From: JBPEWY01 sp052032225
Lineage (GTDB): Bacteria > Bacteroidota > Bacteroidia > Flavobacteriales > Flavobacteriaceae
Assembly: GCA_052032225.1 (NCBI GenBank)
Contig: JBPEWY010000063.1
Span: 1 to 64,000, forward strand
DNA: 64,000 nucleotides
Reading direction: 5' to 3'
Shown one piece after another: positions 61,198 through 64,000 of this stretch; positions within the stretch are counted from its first letter, which is position 1; each line of letters begins with the position of its first letter. The notes beneath the pieces were generated by a model. That model had not been told where the DNA came from and searched no databases. It saw only the letters and a program-made list of their open reading frames with translations. A program made the position numbers and the translations under genes.

Positions 61198-62142
61198 ATG
61201 CAACAAAGCACCAATACTATTGTAATGGTAAGGCCTGCCACCTTTAGAGCAAACGAGCAAACAGCTGCAAATAATTTTTATCAAAAAAAAGTTGCAAATA
61301 CTTTGCCTAAAGCGCTACTCAAACAGGCTCAAAAGGAGTTTGATGATTTTGTAAAAAATCTTACTCAAGTAGGTGTGCAAGTAATTGTGGTGCCGGGGGC
61401 TACCGATGTTGATACTCCAGACGCTCATTTTCCTAACAATTGGATATCTTTTCATGAAGATGGTACAGTTGCATTATACCCAATGTTTGCCCCTAATAGA
61501 AGATTAGAACGCAACGAAAAAGTTTTAGAAGAAGTAGAAAATCATGGCTTTAAAATTAACAACATTGTAGACTATACCGAAGCAGAAAAAGATAATGTGT
61601 TTTTAGAAGGAACAGGGAGCATGGTTTTAGACCGAGTACATAAAAAAGCATATTGTGCATTATCTGAGCGTGCAGACGAAGATTTATTTATAGAGTTTTG
61701 TGAAGATTTTGAATATACACCGGTTATTTTTAAAGCAAACCAGACTGTAAACGGCAAAAGATTACCTATTTATCATACAAATGTTATGATGGCAGTTGCC
61801 GATAAGTTTGCAATAGTATGTTTAGATAGTATAGACGATAAAAAAGAGCGTAAAAATTTAATTAAACATCTAAACCAAGACGGGAAAGAAATAATACCAA
61901 TCACAGAAAGCCAAACTGCTAATTTTGCCGGAAACATGCTTCAGGTTTTAGGAGCAGAAAACAAATCGTATTTAGTAATGAGCACCTCGGCATTTAATAG
62001 TTTAACAACTAATCAGAAAAAAAGTATAGAAAAATACAGTACAATTATTCATTCAGATTTAGCTACCATAGAGGCATGTGGCGGAGGTAGTGCCAGATGT
62101 ATGATGGCCGAAGTGTTTTTACCTAAAGGAGAATCCAATTAA
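61198..62142 (+). CDS. ctlX: Citrulline utilization hydrolase CtlX (amidinotransferase / arginine-deiminase superfamily)
   Basis: A 314-residue protein of the guanidino-modifying superfamily. TDVDTPDAHFPNNWISFHED near residue 80 carries the substrate-binding Asp and Asn. FLEGTGSMVLDRVHKKAYC and IYHTNVMMAV (conserved His) follow, and GGGSARCMMAEV near the end has the catalytic Cys301. The CtlX name comes from Francisella citrulline use. Here it forms a two-gene unit with arginase, pointing to arginine/citrulline breakdown. Confidence 0.88.
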   Translation: MQQSTNTIVMVRPATFRANEQTAANNFYQKKVANTLPKALLKQAQKEFDDFVKNLTQVGVQVIVVPGATDVDTPDAHFPNNWISFHEDGTVALYPMFAPNRRLERNEKVLEEVENHGFKINNIVDYTEAEKDNVFLEGTGSMVLDRVHKKAYCALSERADEDLFIEFCEDFEYTPVIFKANQTVNGKRLPIYHTNVMMAVADKFAIVCLDSIDDKKERKNLIKHLNQDGKEIIPITESQTANFAGNMLQVLGAENKSYLVMSTSAFNSLTTNQKKSIEKYSTIIHSDLATIEACGGGSARCMMAEVFLPKGESN

Positions 62143-62200
62143 CCAATTTGCTGTTTTAAGTTTTTTATTATATTTATTTGATAATCAAAGTACTTAAACG

Positions 62201-62410
62201 ATGAATAAAACGGCAAAAACTATTCTATTACTAGTTGGAATTTTATTAATAGCTTACGGTATTTACAAAATAGTTACTCCCGATGTACAAGGCGAAGTTC
62301 TTGGAATGGAATTTTCTGCCAATGATAATGAAATAAGTACAGAGTCTATTGTATTAATTGCTTTAGGAATATTGGCATTGCTAGCGCCACGCTTTATTAA
62401 AAGCAAATAA
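62201..62410 (+). CDS. Small membrane protein
   Basis: A 69-residue protein with two predicted membrane segments (residues 5-26 and 48-65) and a short acidic exported or cytosolic loop (GEVLGMEFSANDNEIS). It resembles the small DUF3185-type two-helix proteins, but I am not sure. It lies 58 bases after ctlX, and co-transcription with it is possible. Confidence 0.6.
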   Translation: MNKTAKTILLLVGILLIAYGIYKIVTPDVQGEVLGMEFSANDNEISTESIVLIALGILALLAPRFIKSK

Positions 62411-62428
62411 TTTTATCATCTTTTAGTT

Positions 62429-62465
62429 GCCGTTAACTTTTTAAAAAAGCTGTTAACGGCACTTT
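62429..62465 (+). terminator. Possible terminator after the small membrane protein gene
   Basis: Perfect 9-base inverted repeat GCCGTTAAC (62429-62437) and GTTAACGGC (62452-62460) with a 14-base loop. The following ACTTTAATT is only weakly T-rich, so termination is less sure than at the other sites. Confidence 0.5.
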
Positions 62466-62570
62466 AATTAATACAGTTGCAGTAATTCTTAATAGAACAG
62501 AAAAGTTATTAAAGGTTAATACAGTTTTTGTTTTTACACATCTTACTTCTTAAAGAAATTCTAAAAATGG

Positions 62571-63191
62571 TTATACTTTTAAAAGTACCATTAAAGCACC
62601 ACTTATGTGTTCAATTCCGATTGCTATAACTATAAAACCTATAATTCGTGATACTGCATTAATACCAGACGCCCCTAGTCCTTTTACAATGTAATGAGCA
62701 GTACGCAATACAAAATATGTTGCAATACATGTACAAAGTATTGCTAAAACTATGGTAGTAATTTGCCAAGTTGTTTGATAAGATTCATAATAACCAATTA
62801 AAAGTGATATAGAGCCTGGTCCTGCAAGCATTGGTATAGCTAAAGGTGTTAAAGAAATATCACTTCTATGAAAAGCGTCATCCTTAACACGCTTATCCAT
62901 TCCTTTATGTTTAGAAAAACTTCCTGTTAAAAGAGCAAAGCCGGACGAAGTTATAATTAAACCACCGGCTATACGAAGTGAAGGTAGACTTATGCCAAAA
63001 AATTGCAACAAATAAATTCCTAAAAAGAATGCTATTAGTAAAATTATTAAAACGTTTATAGCTGTAAACAAAGCTGTTTTAGCTCTAACAGTAACACTAT
63101 CATCTTTTGTTAAACCAACAAATATTGGAACTGTTCCGAGCGGATTCATTACTGAAAATAATGCTGCAAAAATGTAAATGAATAATTCCAT
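62571..63191 (-). CDS. MarC family integral membrane protein
   Basis: A 206-residue protein with about six membrane segments of the MarC/UPF0056 family. Family marks are LFSVMNPLGTVPIFVGLT at the start, LRIAGGLIITSSGFALL in the middle, SLTPLAIPMLAGPGSISLLI, and SRIIGFIVIAIGIEHI near the end. Despite the name, a drug-resistance role is not supported for the family and its substrate is unknown. It diverges from argS across 196 bases. Confidence 0.93.
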   Translation of the reverse strand: MELFIYIFAALFSVMNPLGTVPIFVGLTKDDSVTVRAKTALFTAINVLIILLIAFFLGIYLLQFFGISLPSLRIAGGLIITSSGFALLTGSFSKHKGMDKRVKDDAFHRSDISLTPLAIPMLAGPGSISLLIGYYESYQTTWQITTIVLAILCTCIATYFVLRTAHYIVKGLGASGINAVSRIIGFIVIAIGIEHISGALMVLLKV

Positions 63192-63358
63192 TGTTTTTTA
63201 TGCAAAATTGAAATTTGTTCCCTCTACAAAGCTTATGAATTTGTTAAATTTAAATTACATTATTGTTGTGCATATATTTATTTTAAAGACAACTCATAAT
63301 GTGCTTTTATTAATAAATAAATGTGGAGTTTATAAAAGAATTCTTAAGTAGTAATAAT

Positions 63359-63366
63359 TATCTTTG
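63359..63366 (+). promoter_or_regulatory. Candidate -7 element for argS
   Basis: TATCTTTG matches TAnnTTTG exactly, 21 bases before the argS ATG. The -33 is not obvious at standard spacing. Confidence 0.5.
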
Positions 63367-63387
63367 CACCTTAAAATTAAAGGGAGT

Positions 63388-64000
63388 ATGAGTATTCAAG
63401 AAGTTTTAAGCAATAGCGTTAAGAAAGCTGTTAAAACCATTTTTAATGCCGAATTAAACGAAGTAGAGTTTCAGGCTACCCGAAAAGATTTTGAGGGAGA
63501 TATTACTGTTGTTGTTTTTCCTATGTTAAGGGTTGTAAAAGGCAACCCACAACAAATAGGAGAAGCTATCGGTAATTATTTGGTAGAAAATGTAGCTGAG
63601 GTTAGCAAATTTAATGTGGTTAAAGGGTTTTTAAATTTGGTGATTGCAGATGCTTATTACACTAACTTCTTTAATACTATAAAAGACGAAGATGATTATG
63701 GTTTTGTAAAGAATACCACTACTAGCGAAGCCATTATGGTAGAATATTCATCTCCTAACACAAACAAACCACTCCACTTAGGTCATATCAGAAATAACTT
63801 GTTAGGATATTCTGTTGCCGAAATTTTAAAAGCAGTCGGTAAAAAAGTTTACAAAACTCAAATTATTAACGATAGGGGTATACATATATGCAAATCTATG
63901 CTTGCTTGGCAAAAGTTTGGCAACGGAGAAACCCCCGAGAGTACCGGCCTTAAAGGCGATAAATTGGTTGGTAACTATTACGTAGCTTTTGATAAAGCTT
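63388..64000 (+). CDS. argS: Arginyl-tRNA synthetase, N-terminal part
   Basis: A class I tRNA synthetase that charges tRNA-Arg. The ATG at 63388 starts MSIQEVLSNSVKKAVKTIF, the Arg-specific N-terminal domain. It continues to EYSSPNTNKPLHLGHIRNNL, where HLGH (130-133) is the HIGH signature of the catalytic domain. About 204 residues are present; the KMSKS region and anticodon-binding domain lie beyond the right edge, so it is truncated by the window only. Confidence 0.97.
   Translation, partial: MSIQEVLSNSVKKAVKTIFNAELNEVEFQATRKDFEGDITVVVFPMLRVVKGNPQQIGEAIGNYLVENVAEVSKFNVVKGFLNLVIADAYYTNFFNTIKDEDDYGFVKNTTTSEAIMVEYSSPNTNKPLHLGHIRNNLLGYSVAEILKAVGKKVYKTQIINDRGIHICKSMLAWQKFGNGETPESTGLKGDKLVGNYYVAFDKA

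Noticed and set aside
1..64000. tRNA, rRNA, CRISPR, insertion sequence, integrase or prophage
   Set aside because: None could be recognised in any intergenic region or frame; the direct and inverted repeats seen are short and local.

Overview
This 64 kb window is chromosomal DNA of a member of the Bacteroidota, almost certainly a Flavobacteriaceae. The DNA is AT-rich. There are two SusC/SusD outer-membrane uptake pairs. Promoters carry the Bacteroidota -7 element TAnnTTTG, and translation starts lack clear Shine-Dalgarno sequences. The gene set (Mpl, DUF3050, DUF4136, DUF5723, CtlX, YjjG-type phosphatase, hpt-adk fusion) also fits. I see no tRNA, rRNA, CRISPR array, insertion sequence, integrase or prophage. 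Both edges cut genes: gcvP at the left (its 5' part is present) and argS at the right (its 5' part is present). Layout, 1-13 kb: gcvP; a divergent UbiA-like membrane protein; an ECF sigma factor with a small zinc-finger anti-sigma candidate; a rhodanese lipoprotein; an M3 oligopeptidase; purK-purE; then, diverging from purK, an hpt-adk fusion, a DUF3050 gene and obgE. A DUF4136 lipoprotein, a TPR protein and the cell-wall recycling ligase mpl follow. 13-22 kb: a PaiB-like flavoprotein and a DUF1569 protein on the minus strand, then radC, a degenerate polysaccharide-deacetylase-like protein, a YjjG-type nucleotidase, a three-gene envelope module (lipoprotein, DUF5723 protein, secreted protein), rarA, a rhomboid protease and rlmB. 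22-37 kb: two minus-strand nutrient-uptake loci. The first is SusC, SusD and a 312-residue lipoprotein, closed by a terminator, followed by an FG-GAP/VCBS lipoprotein that runs into rlmB. The second is SusC and SusD only. Neither contains a recognisable polysaccharide-degrading enzyme or a dedicated regulator. 37.4-54.6 kb: the str, S10, spc and alpha ribosomal operons joined as one co-directional block from rpsL to rplQ, with fusA, secY, infA and rpoA inside. rpmD and rpmJ, which are very short, are both intact. Genes in this block are normally separated by fewer than about 35 bases. There are two exceptions. The 174 bases before rplC can fold into stacked hairpins that end in a mutually exclusive antiterminator/terminator pair. 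The 85 bases before rpsD hold a structured element. Both look like autoregulatory leaders, and the rplC attenuator is the most interesting find in the window. 54.6-64 kb: two tandem paralogous secreted proteins sit between rplQ and carA-eno, followed by gltA, an arginase-ctlX operon for arginine/citrulline breakdown, a small membrane protein, a MarC-family protein and argS. Together the window covers translation machinery, purine and arginine metabolism, central carbon enzymes and envelope functions. The accessory parts are the Sus-like loci, the envelope module and the paralogue pair. All pairings and promoter matches were read by eye and no database search was run.
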